A stretch of DNA of 64,000 nucleotides from the NCBI GenBank assembly GCA_003255025.1, contig QANY01008042.1, forward strand, positions 310,001 through 374,000, given 5' to 3'. A model generated the notes under the pieces. That model saw only the letters and a list, made by a program, of their open reading frames with translations. It was not told where the DNA came from and did not search any database. This document shows, in pieces, positions 35,888 to 48,678 of the stretch; the stretch's first letter is position 1; each line of letters starts with the position of its first letter. A program made the position numbers and the translations under genes. The DNA comes from Datisca glomerata. Taxonomy: Eukaryota; Streptophyta; Magnoliopsida; Cucurbitales; Datiscaceae.

Positions 35888-37023
35888 GATCTTGCCAAGT
35901 AGAAGGTAATAACAAGTTGAGTATTAGACTCAACTTAATTTATGAGACTTATATGTTGATTAATCTAATCATAGATCAACTCTCAGTACTGAATCATGAT
36001 CCATAAACTAAGGAGCACGAGTGGCCTGATAAATATCAGGACCCTAGAAGAACTCTTTTCCTTGGGAAAAAATTATAGATTTTAGATTAAAATGCTTATG
36101 AAGTAATTTATTATATGATAACTTTTTTAATTTTTTGAAGGCAAATTTGCTAAGGAAGTTTTGTATCAATTGTTGATCTATCATTTTCAGTTGAAAATTT
36201 CGTTAGTTTGTTCAATTTTCTCATGCAAACCTATCGTAAAATGAATTAAAATTATTGCTGAAAAATAATTATATCAAAATGTTTCAATAAGATTATATAA
36301 AACCTTTCATGTTTGTATATATTTTCATTTGAGTAATACTTTTGTTACTAAATGTTTTTATATTTTTTAAATAAATAAAAAATTATTAATTTTAGAAAAT
36401 CATGTTTTATTAATATTTTTTTACTCTTAAATAAAACTCATAATGTCTTCATATTATTTATAATGTTATCTTTTAAGTAAAAATTAAACGTGATCATTCT
36501 TATAAGTAAAAGTTTGAAAAAAAAATGTCCCCTTTACGTAATGGTTGAAAAAAAGAGAGAATAGAGATCAAAACATAGATTATAAGAGGTCCGATATTAT
36601 AGTACATTTAGAGAGAAAACAAGACCCACATTGAGAAAGACCTCTTAAAACACAAGAAAATGGACTTCTAAGTAAATTAAAGTTTTGGGTCCTTTTCAGT
36701 GAGGCCCTAAACCCAAAGTTAAGTTGCTTTATGCCTCGTCCGACCTGCAGAATATAGATATTAGAGTTTGGTGACCACAATGTGACTGCCACTTCTAATG
36801 GTCGCCACATAGCAATCGGGCCCAATTTTTTTTTTTAATGATAAGTGGGTTTAATTGCTTACATGGTGGAAATCAAAAGCGGCAGCCACAATATTGTGGT
36901 CGCCCCACCCCACTTAAATATGTTTAACCTAACTTTTTGCTGACAAGCAAATTTTTTGAAAGCCCCATAATTGGGGAGGTTTAGTTAAACTTAGGTGTGC
37001 TAATGTGGATTATTATTTATAAA
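35888..37023. other. AT-rich intergenic DNA
   Basis: I see no gene or recognisable element. 36120-36560 is especially AT-rich, and 36580-36825 is more balanced but has no open family-like frame. Confidence 0.4.
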
Positions 37024-37934
37024 AGATTAAAATGTAAAATATATCCTATAGTTTGATAAAAGTCTAATTTTTTTTTCATATTTTTATACCCCTATTGTTT
37101 TAGAAATTATAAAATACACCTATCTGTTAGGATTTTCTGTTAAACATGACATTAAAATGCGCGTGAATAACGCATGGCTAACTTCCGTTAACAGAAGTTA
37201 GTGTTGTTAGAGTGTTAGATAGTTAGTTTAACTTTCATGTTTTCTTTTCTTTTAACTTTTATTTAACATATAAGTTTTTCACAATTACTTTTGAGAGAAA
37301 CAAAAAGGAGAAAAGGGGAGAAAGGGGCGTAGAACTTAGGGGTTGACATTGGAGGATCAAAAAGTTAAATTTTCTCACAATTTGATGATGATTCTCTTTG
37401 AGTAAGTCAAGTTCATTGTTTTTTATGTTTATTTTATCTTGATTTTGTGTTTTGGGGATTCTTTTCCACAATGTGATATGTTTGTATTGTAGTCCACGAT
37501 CTGACATGATAAGTTTGAGTTGTTTGCTATTATTTAAAGTGTCGTGTCTTTAACTTATTGATGATTCTCTCTAATTTGGCGGTTGAGAGATTAAAAAAAC
37601 AAGAGTTGTCCAATGGTAAAGAGATAAATATAAGTGAAAAATGAAGGTCTAATAAATGAGGAATGAATAGACTTATTTATATAGAAAAACTAGTATCTAA
37701 AAATGGAGAGAAATAGAGCAAAAGGAGGGAAATAATAAAAGTCTTCTATCTTTCGAGAGGGAAGAAGAAGGGTAAAATATTAGTTAATTTTATGTATGTT
37801 TTAACGAAAAATCATTACAAAATAATGTATTTTGCAATTTCTCAAACTATAGGGGTATAGGAGTACGAAAAGAAGATTAGGAGTATAATTTACATTTTGG
37901 TCAAAATGTAAGAGTATATTTTATATTTTAGTCT
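37024..37934. mobile_element. element with long inverted termini, Mutator-like MITE candidate
   Basis: The left end AGATTAAAATGTAAAATATA matches the inverted right end AGACTAAAATATAAAATATA. Similarity continues inward for about 100 bp, including TACCCCTAT-GTTT-AGAAATT on both arms. The interior (about 700 bp) is AT-rich with no transposase. Long degenerate inverted termini fit a Mutator-like non-autonomous element. A matching 9-11-bp target duplication was not found. Confidence 0.5.
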
Positions 37935-39186
37935 GTACAAACTTAAAGAAAGACACATGATTAAGCAACTTAAGCTCTACATTTTACTCAAATGTCGTGA
38001 TATCAACCTCTAACTTTTAAAAAAATCAATATGGCATCACAATCCATTTAGGATTTTCTTTGTGTCACCAAACAACAACTAGGAAGCCTAATGAGATTCT
38101 GGTATAGTAATATGAGTACGGTATGTCATAAATTGTAGTGTATAACGAGTTTTAAAGTTTTACATGGAATAATGACTCTTACATTTTCAATATGTAAGAA
38201 TGACCCTTTATAGTATTAGTTAATGCTATAGGTGTTTTCTCAACCACCAATGACGCAACGACACGTGTTACACTACATTGGGGGGCCCTCGATGAAGAAA
38301 AGTCTTGGGAGAAAGAATCGACCTCACTCGGTCAACACCGAGGATGCTTAGGTTGCATAGACCTAGAGGTGGCAACCGGGCTGGACTAGCCCGGTACCAG
38401 CCGAGCAATGCTCGGCCCGGGCGGTTCACGGGCCGATCTGGGGCCTTTTCAAGCGGTTCATGGGCCGATTCCAAGCCAGGCCGCTGGAATTTTAGAGCGG
38501 CCCAAAACGAACCGTTGAACCGGCCGGTGTACTTGTGGGTCAGGCCTGTAACGGTCCGGGCCAGCCGGTTCACGGGCCGGTCTCTATTAAATAACTAGAC
38601 CGGCCCGTTTTCCCTCCCTTTAATGTGATTTAATTTTAAAAAATGTAGATTGAGAGAGTTGAACTTTGGTGGAGAATATATGAAATGTAGGGATTACCAC
38701 TAAGCTATATGAAATTCATATTATAATTTTTTATTATTTTTTTTACTTTAGAATCTCAATAGGAAAACTTGACATACTAAGTAAAATAATTATTTTATTC
38801 ATTGAATTAAATAGTTGCATCACTATAAATTCAATACATCTCAATAAAGTATTCATTTAAACAAAAAATTATAATAATCATGGAAAAGTTAAGTATCATA
38901 AATTTATTATTTATTATTTTATTAAAATTGAGATTTGCATCACTATTAATTAGGCACATCTCAACTAGGTTGGCACCTACCTATTTATCAATCACTTGCA
39001 ATAATCTCAAAAATTAACCCCCCCCCCCCNATAACCCCCCCCCCCCATGCTAGCTTTGTTAAAACCTTTACTAGAAAAAATCCAATTGGAGAAAACCTAG
39101 AAAAGGAAAAAAAGTACTACCCATAAGAACTAACTCATAAAAGACTTTAAAAATTTTAATCATCTATAATTCATTTTCATTAACAT

Positions 39187-41160
39187 CTAAATCTTAAATG
39201 ACGTCGTCTTGCCATTAGTGTTTTCTTTTGATGGCATCACTCCAATCATTAACACAGATGAGACCACTTCAATAATAGCAGGAGCTAATCTACTTATTTC
39301 TTCTTCAATTACAAGTCCGCCTGCACTAAAAGCAGGCTCTGATGCTACTGTAGAGACTGAAGGGGTTAGTAGACCACACGCCATAATAGAAAAAATTGGA
39401 TAACTTGTTGAATTTGATTTCCACCATTGTAAAATATTTAACTCATTATTTTCTTTAATTTCATATTCCGTTTACAAAAAAATTATAAAGTTCTGATCTA
39501 TGAGGAGTAGAAATAATGTTCTTCATTTTAAATTTTATTATTTGTTGAAAAATATTCGTAAAATTACCTACTTATGTAGATACACTACTACCATCATTAA
39601 TATTACAATCATCATTTTTATATTTTGATTCATATATTGAATAAAATGAATTTAATTCTGATGTTAGTTCTTTAATATCTACAACAGGGGAAAGCCCTAA
39701 ATTCTCAGAAATTAAATCAATAAAAGTTTCAACTCCAACTAATTTTATTCTAGGATCCATAATAGTAGCAAAACAAAAAATCCTAGGAATATTCTGCCAA
39801 TATTTTTTAATTTTTTCTTCCATGATCTCAATAGTAGGTCGAAAAGAATCATGTGTCTTATAATGTTTAAAAATGATAGTAATTTCTAAAAATTGTCCAA
39901 GAACAAGATGTGAAGTTGCATAGTAAATTCCAGAGCAAATATTAGTTGAAACATAAAAAAGTTTCAAAAACTCAAGAAAATTTCACAACTAATACTATTT
40001 ACAACATGTTTACCTTTTTTTTCATTTACTTAATTGAAAATTACACTTCAATAAGGTTTTGTTGTCATTGACATTAAATATGTAGAGTTCCACCTAGTTT
40101 CTACATCCAACTGTAGCTTTCTTGGTTTTAAATCAAAATCTTTGCATGATTTTAAATATTCTTGTTGTCTAGTATTTGAATTCATAATATATAAAATAAC
40201 ATAACGTATTTCTTCCAAATCTGGTGATATTTTTTCCATTCCAACTTTAATAACTAAGTTAAGTATATGATGAACACACCGCGTATGTAATAAAGAATTT
40301 TGATTAGGATTAATAGTAATATTATATTTGAATAAATTAGTAGCACTATCGTTTGCACTAGCATTATGAGAGAGTATTACTGAAAATTCTATTAAAAATA
40401 CTATATTCATGCTATATACTCATAATATATTGAAAAATCACATTATTTGTGTGAGGGTAATCACATCGTTGAAAATCTAGTATTTTTTTATTTAACTCCC
40501 ATTTATGATCAATAAAATGTGAGGTAAAAATAATGTATCCCAGCGCACCACATGCATTCCATAAATCAGAAGTAATACAAATCGACATAGAAGGAGAAGA
40601 AGAAAAAAATTGAATTAATTCATCTTTCAACTTATGGTAAAGTTTAATTACATCACTTCTAGCAGTGTTTCTAGGAATATGTTTAAATTGAGGTTGTATA
40701 CCTTCTTTCATACAGTCTTCTAAATCAAGATCGTCAGCAAAACTCAAAGGTTATTCAGAAACATCTGCATATCTAGCTATACATTCTCTAGCTTTAGCCT
40801 GTATATATTTAACACACCAGATTCATTTATTTGAGTTTATTTAGGATCATCTTTTGCGTGATTTTTTGCATGGTTAATCGAATAATGTCTGAAAATTGTT
40901 CCAGTTCCTTGACCAACTTTCCAAGCATAATCAAATGGACAATGCTTACATTTTACCCTAACTTTTTCACTACCCTCAATAGATATAATATCAAAATGCT
41001 TCCATATTTTAGAGGTTTTAGCTCTTTTATTTTGAGGTTTAGAGGTTGCAGTTGATGGAGTGGATAAATGTTCAGATTTCTCAGGCTGAAAATCATGTTC
41101 CTCACTTAAATCAATATTTTCATGATAAAAATATCTAGGATCCATTATGTAAAAAATAAA
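39187..41160 (-). pseudogene. hAT transposase, frameshifted
   Basis: Transposase pieces on the minus strand run in order. 41142-40837 is a BED zinc finger (CKHC ... HYSINH) after MDPRYFYHEN. 40747-40412 contains SICITSDLWNA, the hAT catalytic-region motif with an Asp. 40410-40048 contains HILNLVIKVG and LDVETRWNSTY, where the second acidic region is expected. 39967-39572 contains IMDPRIKL. 39384-39187 is the start of the dimerisation region, STVASEPAFSAGG. The intact protein would bind the termini and carry out cut-and-paste transposition. Frame changes between the pieces and a lost C-terminal end make it a pseudogene. Confidence 0.85.
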
Positions 41161-41334
41161 TAAAATAAAAAATGGCCAACACAATTATCGTTGTAATAGA
41201 GATAGACTATAGAAGAGAGTTGAGAACTCCTGCATGAAAAAGAAAAGAGATTATATATCATTGTAATTAAAGAATTTAACAAACAAACTTAACTAAATAA
41301 ATATGTAAATTATCCTTTCGTAAAAGGCATAGAG

Positions 41335-41530
41335 TAAGAGTTGAGAGAGAGAGGCAGAGAGCAGCGAGTTGAGAGAGCAGAGAGTAAGAGTTGAGAGAGT
41401 GAGAGAGGAAGAGAGCAGATAGTTGAGAAAGAGGCAGAGAGTCGAAGTCACTTAAATAAAAAAAATGGTTGTTTCTCTGCTTGCTTTAAAGCAAGCAGAG
41501 ATGATTACCTGCTTGCATTAAAGCAAGCAG
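41335..41530. repeat. GA-rich tandem repeat and two palindromes inside hAT
   Basis: 41335-41445 repeats AGAGTTGAGAGAG-type units. 41474-41501 is a perfect 28-bp palindrome around TTTAAA, with half-site TCTCTGCTTGC. 41509-41530 is a near-identical 22-bp palindrome with one mismatched pair. They lie upstream of the transposase start. Confidence 0.8.
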
Positions 41531-43859
41531 CTGTCGACTTCTCGCATTAATGAAGCAACCATTTCTTCACTCACTTCTTTTGCTTTTATTTTCATCAAGT
41601 GTAACTATTGCGAGCAAACTTGGCATCTAAAGATTGGAGGAGGAACATGACATTTGGAGAGACATTATAACTTTATCATGGAAATGGAAGGGAAATTTGA
41701 ATATTGAGATTGTATTTTTTTACTTTTGTGTCTTGTTAATTGGTATTACTGTATGCCTTTGAATGCTCAGTGTATTTTTCATTGATTGAATAAAATATAT
41801 ATTTAACAACAAATATTATATATTTATTTAATTAAATATATTTATCTCAAAAATATATTTAATAAAGTATTTGACAAAATGTATTAAAAGATAATAAAAA
41901 TATAACACAAACAATATTTACACAAAAATAATCTTGGTCTAGTAGTAAGGTATCTCATTAATAAGGAAGATGTCAATGGTTCAATCTTCAATATATAGAA
42001 AATCAATGATTTTTTAGATAAAAAGAACTTGTCCATGGGCCAGGCCGAACTTTAACGGGCTGGTTCAGCCGATTTCGCGAGTCGGGCTTTAACGGGCTGG
42101 TTCAACCAGTTTTGCGGGCCGAACGGGTCCACTTGCCACTTCTACGTAGAGCTGAGCACACGAAAGGGGAGGAATAAAAGTCCACAAAGAGAGCTCAGAT
42201 AATCCCTAACATAAGGCCATCATTACTCACCAAAAGTAGGGCCCTACAGGCCCAATCGTCATGAAAGTATGTCAGGATAGCCTATGTCTGGTTATTTCGA
42301 CATTTAGTGTTGAATGCTTTATGTCAAGGTCACCTCCCTTCTGTCCAATCAAAGAAAGGCTTTGTGTCTCGCAAAGTTTCTCCAACACGCCTCCAAGAGG
42401 TTTATTCGACACGCTTCCTCCCACCCGGGACTTAGGTATAAAAACTTCCACCAATCAACATAAGAGATATGCCTTCTCTCCCTTATGGAAACTATGCCAA
42501 AATTTCTCCAGGATACTGTCTTAGACATAAGAGGCTCTTCGGTGAGGAAACCATTCCCTGGTTCTCCTCGCCTTAGAGTTCTTTATTTGTGTTATGTAGG
42601 TTCTTACCTGAGAGGAACCCTACCAGGAGATGAGATTGTATGACACCACATTCTTAAAGTTTTCGGCATCAATAGTTGCCGCCGTTAGTGGAGACCACTA
42701 CAAAGTCATTCTTGTTCAGAGTATTCGAAACCCTTTTCTTCCCTCAATGAGAAAACATGTCGAGTATTCTATGTTGATGAAGGACAGGACAAAAAGAAGG
42801 ACCCACCATTCCCCCTGCCAAAAGAAGGACTTTCTGTCACCATGATAATCACCCGACAAAGCTGAATCGCCAAGCATTCACGGAACACTAAAGAAAAATC
42901 ACGCAATAACGGAAGGACGACCACCTGACTCGAAGAGAGTGCCACCTCTCTGTGAAATCGGGACCAACATGAAGCCAAGCTGAGGATGGCTGGACTCTCC
43001 ATTTGTAAGGTTCTGGTTAGGGGTCATGACCAGAAAAAGGAGGAGAACATAGTCCACGGAGAGTAAACGAAGGAGAAGACCCTCAAATGACCCACTAGGG
43101 AAAATATTTAAGCGACGACAGAAGGTGGAGGAAAGTATCAATAGGCCACCCTCAGTCTAAATCCCTGGTGTTGTTCTTAGTCATCAACGATTTTGTAAAG
43201 CTCCAGTGCAGGCGAAAGGCAGTACGGATGAATGGTTTCGAGATCATGCCCCCACTACGGGTCATATATAAACCTGGGCTACGTGGCTTCCAGTTCCCAA
43301 ATCCCACTTCAGGTGAAATAGAAGGATGAAAGCCTTGGCAAGACTAGCTCACGGGCTCGCGAGCCAAGCCGAGACATGAATCCTCGGTGGGAGGATCAGG
43401 TTTTACTCCCACCAAGCCCTCATGCAAGACGAATTAACCCACATGAAAGGAGCATGTGACCGGTGCACCACCTAGGGAAGACTGGAAGGACTAAGATGGT
43501 TGGTCGTACTCCCGCCAGAACAGCTGGAGAGGAAGGATCATGACAAACCCATATCTGCCCACGAAAAGAATGTGGAACTCGGGAGGTCCTTCCATCGATG
43601 CAAAGACGCAGCTCGGGAAATGAGGAGCCCACTCATCTTCAGGGGCATACCATAATCACGAAGCTAATTCAAATTTTAGAATGCTCCCATCTCGAAAGAG
43701 ACATCGAGATTCGAACATATGAATTTAATAAATGCCCATAAATTACAAAGGATTTATTTTAGGAACGGTTCTCCACGTTAGTTCTCAATGTCAGTTTCCC
43801 CCTTTTAGAGTAAAGGAAACGATCGACTATCCTACAAAGTACAATGGATGATTAACAAA

Positions 43860-44300
43860 TGATGAGTGATGATGTTCTATAACCCAACAGTAGGGATTAA
43901 ATAAAAAACGATGACTGGTGAGGTGCTCTAACCCAACAGTCAGGATTAAACAAAAAGTGATAACTAGAGATGTGCTCAATCTCGGTAGTCGGGATCAAGG
44001 TAAAAAGGATGTCTGCCGAGCACCCTAGATCGTTAGACGGGATTCAAAGGTCTAGCTAGAGCATGAATGCATGGCTAGACATAAAGGAAAAAATGAAGGA
44101 AAGATGTCTGTCGAGCGCTCATGCTCACATACGGGATCAAGGGTCTAGCTAGAGCAGGCATGCTTTGCTAGAAATGAAGGAAAGATGTATGCCGAGCATT
44201 CTTGCTCGCAGACGGGATTCAAGGGTCTCGCCAGAACAGGCACACCTGACAAGACAGCAAGGAAATATGTCTGCCGGACCGAGGAAAGTAATGACGCCAA
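43860..44300 (+). repeat. tandem repeats in internal region 1
   Basis: About three diverged units of 50-60 bp beginning GATGACTGGTGAGGTGCTC (43860-43990) are followed by about three units of about 85 bp containing TCTGCCGAGC and GGGTCTAGC (44004-44280). Both arrays recur in longer form in internal region 2. Confidence 0.7.
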
Positions 44301-45983
44301 GCACTCATGCCCATCTGACAGGGTTAATTAAAAGCCTCACCCTAAGCAATCTTTGTTGGAAATAGAGGTGCGCGCAGCGGAGGTAGATTAGTTTAAAAAA
44401 AATTATCGATCGAAAAACAATTGCGATGCCACAGGTTCCAAAATATAATTTTTAATGAAAATTATTTTTTCTCATCGGACTCGGACTCTTTATATATCTA
44501 TACATTAAATCACATATATACAAAGAAATTAATTATACCTCTTGTAGGCTATCAAGCGTTCTCGCTAATAACGAACTTGAGATTTCACGAACAACGAACT
44601 GTGAGATCCACACTAAGATCTTCTGAACCAATCATCGAGCAAACCAGGACGTGTGTGAGCACGTAGAACAATTCAATAACACTTTCTATCTCTATATGTA
44701 CTCAAGACATGAGATCTAAAGATTTATAGAAGGACTTTTTGAGACAGAGCTCTGAGAGAAAATTGGAGAATTCGCAGTGTTTTTTATTAACAATCAATGA
44801 CACATATTGCTTCTTTTATAAGGCCGATATAATAGTATATATATTCTTATTCTAGGTCAAGGCTAATTAAGTTTAGAGATTTATTTAAATAATAAATTAT
44901 TTACAAATGCCCCACTGCAGTTTGCGTCATACTGTAGTGGGACCCACGATAAGACAATTACTAATCCACAATAAGATAACCTAACAATTATTGTGCCGCC
45001 TTAAGATCGGTCATATTAATTTTAAACTGTAGACATTCTCATCCTTATTAATTAAAACTTAAAATATTTCATATTTTCTCTTTGAAAAATGATGTACCAT
45101 TTATTTGGTCAAGTCGTAATTATCCACATAAAGCTTAATTGTGATTTTGTGAGTATAACTCATTATTTTGGATTTCGTGCCTTAATTTAGAAAATGTCAC
45201 CTTAGGGTCGATCAAGTATAAAGTACATCACTTAGTCATATCTTCTAAAAAAGCCAACCTTGATATTGATACAGTTTGAAACCTTTCTTAGGAGGACGAA
45301 AACAAAACCGTCTCGAGGCTCTCACCATATCTCATGTTGTTGTACTAATAAGGGATATCATAAGCCACATTGATATGTCAACCTTTTATCACTCATTATT
45401 TTATAATTAATGTGTTCCTAATTAACTAATCAATTAGTTCTAAATTTATTTACTAGTTAAAATAACCCTATGAATGTAAAATTATTAATCCAATCTTATT
45501 GGTCTAAGTTCATTTAACATTCTAAAGAGCCTAAGATAAATTTAGGTGAACTTAGAATAATTAATTAATTACATTCATCAAAATTTAATAAAACACTTTT
45601 AATAAAGTTGGTTATCCTAAAGAGTAAAGACCTAACTAAACGTACACCTTTAAAGTGGAGTGATTACCAAGTTTAACAAATTAAAACTTAACAATTCAAA
45701 TGTAATAGATTTCGCAAAGCAATTCATATAAACACATTAGGAAAATCCTAATAAATCACATTTCTACTAATGAGATGCATGATTAAATAAAATTGTGTGG
45801 GGTTTCATGTATGATATGTGATCGACTAATGCATGTTCATGTTATTAATCAAATCAATAAACATTTATTTAAACAAATAAATAAATGATAAACCGAGTGA
45901 CTATTGGGTATATCTAAATTTATAACCTTTGAAAAATATAAATATTTAATGTATACATATATAAATACCGCTTTGATACCAAT

Positions 45984-48301
45984 TATTGGAAATCGAGGTG
46001 CGCGCAGCAGAGGCGGTTTAGTTTTAAATATTGTTTGATCGGAAAACAATCGAGCGCCAAAGGTTCCAAAAAACAATTTTTAATGGAAAATGATTTTTTT
46101 CATCGGATCCATTATATATCTATACATTAAATAATAGACATACAAAGAAAGGAATTATACCTCTTGTAGTCTATCAAGCGTCTTCGCTAACAATGAACTT
46201 GAGACTCCACGAACAACGGACTTTGAGATCCACACCAAGATCTTCCGAACCAATCCTCGAAGATACTAGGACGTGTGTGGGCACGTACAATTATTCAAGA
46301 ATACTTTTCTGTCTCTAGATGTACTCAACACATGAGATCTAGAGATTTAGAGAATGATTTTTTGAGATAGAGCTCTAAGAGAGAATTGGAGAATTCGCAG
46401 AGCTTTTGATTAACAATTAATCACATAAATTACTCTTTTTATAAGGCCGATAGAGTAATATATATATACACACTAGGTCAATGGTCATTAGGTTTAAGGA
46501 TTTATTAAATTAAAATAATTAAGTTTGAAAAATTGTCACGTGGCACATAGGATTGCCACACACGCATATCGTTGATTTCGAATAAGTGATAGGCGTCCAG
46601 TACTGTAGTGTCACATGACACTACAGTAAATGGGTGAGATTATGTAGTGTCACACGCCATTACAGTACTTCACGGCATATATATACACTAGGTCAATGCT
46701 CATTAGGTTTAGGGATTTATTAAAATAATAAATTATTTATAAATGTGCCACTACAATGGGACTCACTGCATTTTGCGCCATACTGTAGTGGGACTCATTG
46801 CAGTCTGTGCCACACTGTAGTGTGCCGTGAAGTACTGTAATGTCGTGTGAGACTACATAATCTCACCCATTTACTGTAGTGTCGTGTGACACTACAGTAC
46901 CGCACGCCTATCACTTATTCGAAGTCAACGATATGCGTGTGTGGCAATCCTATGTGCCACGTGACAATTTTTCAAACTTAATTATTTTAATTTAATTAGA
47001 TAAACATCTTTATATTAGTCAATTCAAAGTTAACTTATCTGACCACACATATCAACTAACTTTTCTATTAGTTTAAAATTAACAGATTAGTTAATTCAAA
47101 TTCAAATTATTATCTCATAATAATTTAATATTATTTAATTTTATAAATCAAATATATTGTATCACTTATCGATTAATAAAAATTAATCGATATAATTATT
47201 AAATTACAATCTCTGAAAATTATAATGAATAATTTAATTAATTAATTTCACATAATTGTTTCGTAATTATATACTTCCCCCAGAAATTAAATTCCTTTTA
47301 AAAGCTAGTCCTTTTCTTATGTCCTGAAACATCCACACCCAAGATTGTGTAGTACAGAGGTGGCTCGGAGATCATGAACTCATAATTCTAATCTCTAATA
47401 AATAAGATTATTAACTAAACTCTTTAAGTAAACTATTTTATTTATTAATTTCATTATTACTGCACTATAAATATGGAATTGTACTCTTAGTATTTACATA
47501 ATATATTTAAAGAGTAATCTCGTGTGGTCCATTGATCTAATCATTTCATGTAGTTCTGTACTCCAATAATTGGTTCGTAAATCAGAGCAGGTCAAAATTA
47601 TCATTTTACCCTTCTAATTACCTCTAGATCCGTAAGTACCATTAATTCACTAATGAATTGATAATTTATAATTGTGTTATAAATTTGAGCTCAATAACTA
47701 TTTGCTTTCAGAATTAACACTTAAGAGAATCAGTATATGATCTGTTAGAAAAATTTGGATTCAAAATCTTTTAAGATCATGTTCTCTGCCATCCATATCA
47801 CTGAATCTCCAAAATAAAAGTCACTAGTATGTTTTACAAATAAATCATAACGAGTGAATCAAATGTTAAGTTAATAAGATATTATCATCAGATTAATGTG
47901 TATTAAATCTTTATGATAAACGTTAAGTTAATAAGATATTAATTCACATCAATCATGTCCTATATAATCTAATTATATAAAGTATATTCATTAAGATGTC
48001 TATATACATTAGTGATCGGGATCTATATCACATGCATTCAAATGCTTAGTGAACCGTACTAGTAACAATTCATTAAAGATTCCATACTTTAAATATTGCG
48101 GACTATTTTATTCATTATCTATAATCTTAATCATCTCGTACTAATACAATATCATAGTATCATTAATGAATATGAAATTTTCAGATATTTATACAAATTA
48201 TTCAATAATAATTCAAGAAGACAATTATAAGAAAAATGTAATTTTATTAATTTTAAATTAAAAATATCTTTATAAATGTTTTAACGACACTGTGCCCAAC
48301 A
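45984..48301 (-). repeat. 5' LTR of copia C with internal fold-back
   Basis: A full-length LTR of this family, about 2.3 kb, bounded by the primer site on one side and TGTTGGGCACAG (minus) on the other. It includes a large inverted repeat (46505-46995) not present in the copia D LTR and a CACGTG palindrome cluster. Confidence 0.8.
46505..46995. repeat. 173-bp inverted repeat within the copia C LTR
   Basis: Arms 46505-46677 and 46823-46995 are reverse complements with scattered mismatches. Example pairs are CACGTGGCACATAGGATTGC with GCAATCCTATGTGCCACGTG, and the shared AAATGGGTGAGATTATGTAG inverted. The 145-bp spacer starts with a repeat of the sequence just before the left arm (ACTAGGTCAATG at 46481 and about 46687). 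The arrangement implies an inverted copy was spliced into the LTR. Confidence 0.85.
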
Positions 48302-48678
48302 ATATGGACGTTAGGAATAAGGATATCTACCGAGCACTATAGCTCGAAAGATGAGGATAAGGATCTCTGATAAGCACTTCAGCTCAATAATCTTTCCAAA
48401 ATAAGATCTCCTGGATAGATAAAGGAAAAGTACTTTGGCTAATAATCAAAGGAATTCAACTTGTATTCTGGGTCGCCAGACTAGGAAAAAGCCCAACTAG
48501 GAAAAGGAAAAACAAAGCAAAAGAGGTCAAATAATTAATTCAATTCGGTGCAGTCTCCCTTATCGAATGAAACCTAAGGCACAAGAGTGAGTGCCCAAGG
48601 CAGGTAAAGTCTAGCTCTGATGATGGAGTCTTCAGACCTGGGTATAAAAGGACACCCAAGTCCTCGACTAGGGGCAAT

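Larger units (their letters stand above)
38364..42144 (-). mobile_element. hAT DNA transposon, 3.8 kb, inactive
   Basis: Termini are TAGAGGTGGCAA on the left and TTGCCACTTCTA on the right (one mismatch when inverted). Flanks CATAGACC (38356-38363) and CGTAGAGC (42145-42152) are an 8-bp target duplication with two differences. Subterminal DNA at both ends is GC-rich, with repeated CGGGCCG/CGGTTC motifs, while the middle is AT-rich. A broken minus-strand transposase fills 39187-41160. A poly-C tract with one N lies at 39019-39046. Confidence 0.9.
38224..42674 (+). repeat. gypsy-like LTR 1, interrupted by hAT
   Basis: It begins TGCTATAGGTGTTTTCTC (TGTTATGGGTG in LTR 2) and ends CATCAATA at 42674, followed by GTTGCCGCCGTTAGTGG, a decayed primer-binding site. 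The body matches LTR 2 on both sides of the hAT insertion. About 48 bp before the hAT and about 17 bp after it are absent from LTR 2, so a small extra sequence was inserted or gained before the hAT landed. Confidence 0.75.
44354..48301 (-). mobile_element. copia element C, internally deleted
   Basis: Minus-strand reading: LTR 48301-45984 (TGTTGGGCAC ... CCAATA), primer-binding site ATTGGTATCAAAG at 45983-45971, leader 45970 to about 44955. It then joins directly to the last 600 bp of a second LTR ending CCAACA at 44354. gag, pol and most of the 3' LTR are gone. The leader matches copia B and D leaders. The flanks on both sides are continuous with internal region 2 of the gypsy-like array, proving insertion into region 1. 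The flanking 5-mers ATCTT and ATATG are not a clean duplication. Confidence 0.8.
42675..48678 (+). mobile_element. gypsy-like internal region 1, interrupted by copia C
   Basis: It runs from the primer-site-like sequence at 42675 to the start of LTR 2 at 48679, with copia C at 44354-48301. The remaining 2.06 kb is colinear with internal region 2 (49281-51627): CACCATGATAATCACCCGAC, a CCAAGCCGAGACATGAA block, the tandem repeats and the CTCGACTAGGGGCAAT polypurine-side end all recur. About 150 bp present in region 2 after 49460 is missing here. No gag or pol is recognisable, so this is a non-autonomous element. Confidence 0.75.

Noticed and set aside
38268..38598. Arg/Pro/Gly-rich open frames on both strands
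   Set aside because: They lie in the GC-rich subterminal repeats of the hAT element. Openness on both strands follows from base composition.
42261..43632. Several short frames in gypsy-like LTR 1 and internal region 1
   Set aside because: They are not conserved as frames in the colinear region 2 copy, so they are not coding.
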